The notes under the pieces: generated by a model
The model's input: the letters and a program-made list of their open reading frames with translations, nothing else
Told to the model about the DNA's origin: nothing
The model's database searches: none
Part shown: piece by piece, positions 6,189 through 6,206 of the stretch
Position numbering within the stretch: the stretch's first letter is position 1
How the letters are laid out: the number at the start of each line of letters is the position of its first letter
Source: Oscillospiraceae bacterium
GTDB lineage: Bacteria; Bacillota; Clostridia; Oscillospirales; Acutalibacteraceae
Length of the DNA: 6,206 bases
Direction of reading: 5' to 3'
NCBI GenBank assembly: GCA_902782805.1
Contig: CACZON010000113.1
Coordinates: 1-6,206 of the forward strand
Translations under genes and position numbers: made by a program

Positions 6189-6204
6189 GGGTCCTGCGGA
6201 CGGC
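6189..6204. repeat. 16-bp direct repeat, copy 2 (at window edge)
   Basis: This is an exact second copy of the sequence at 6091-6106, offset by 98 bp. Identity ends after 16 bases on both sides as far as visible (only two bases remain to the right), so it is not a simple perfect tandem repeat. The offset is not a multiple of three, which argues against a repeated protein unit. Confidence 0.8.
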
Positions 6205-6206
6205 AC

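Larger units (their letters stand above)
6082..6206. other. Hairpin-dense intergenic segment of unknown role
   Basis: No gene can be assigned here, but inverted repeats cover most of the segment. At 6082-6085/6101-6104 plus 6087-6092/6095-6100 there are ten pairs with one bulged A. At 6111-6115/6120-6124 there is a 5-bp stem with loop GGTT. At 6138-6158 lies a 21-bp palindrome with one G-G mismatch pair and a central C. At 6163-6168/6174-6179 a 6-bp stem with a 5-base loop is enclosed by a second stem, 6152-6157/6182-6187. At 6191-6194/6198-6201 there is a 4-bp stem. None is followed by a T tract, so they are not intrinsic terminators. Candidates are a structured RNA, a dispersed palindromic repeat or a regulatory region. 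Both strands are also open to the edge in one frame each, without convincing coding signals. Confidence 0.45.

Overview
The window looks like a chromosomal segment of a GC-rich, Gram-positive gut-type Clostridia (Oscillospirales/Christensenellales-like; inferred). The evidence is AGGAG-type ribosome binding sites, sigma-A-like promoters, two Cys-lipidated lipoproteins, a DUF1292 (YrzB-type) protein, a DUF4358 lipoprotein and a domain-permuted family 3 glycoside hydrolase of the type known from rumen and gut Firmicutes. There are five convincing genes and no tRNA, rRNA, CRISPR array or transposase.

Layout. Left part (31-1979, minus strand): a probable promoter in the divergent intergenic region drives a type B carboxylesterase (1913-384). 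A small acidic DUF1292 protein (368-81) follows 15 nt downstream, and a strong intrinsic terminator closes the unit. Middle (2030-4483, plus strand): an extended -10 promoter precedes a 780-residue GH3 enzyme whose sandwich and fibronectin III-like domains come before the TIM barrel. A hairpin with A and T tracts on both sides ends it and also serves the convergent operon. Right part (4503-6063, minus strand): a near-consensus promoter, a leader of about 115 nt, then a two-gene operon encoding an SGNH/GDSL hydrolase lipoprotein with a long Ser/Glu linker and a DUF4358 lipoprotein.

How the genes fit together. The esterase and GH3 enzyme are divergent, both lack a signal peptide and both act on substituted or glycosylated small molecules. 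Intracellular finishing of imported plant-derived oligosaccharides or glycosides is plausible but inferred. The two lipoproteins probably act together at the outer face of the membrane, perhaps in de-esterifying cell-envelope or extracellular glycans (inferred).

The most unexplained part is the right edge (about 6082-6206). It is packed with inverted repeats, carries two copies of a 16-bp sequence 98 bp apart, and has no assignable gene. It could be a structured RNA, a dispersed palindromic repeat element or the start of a repeat array cut by the window edge.
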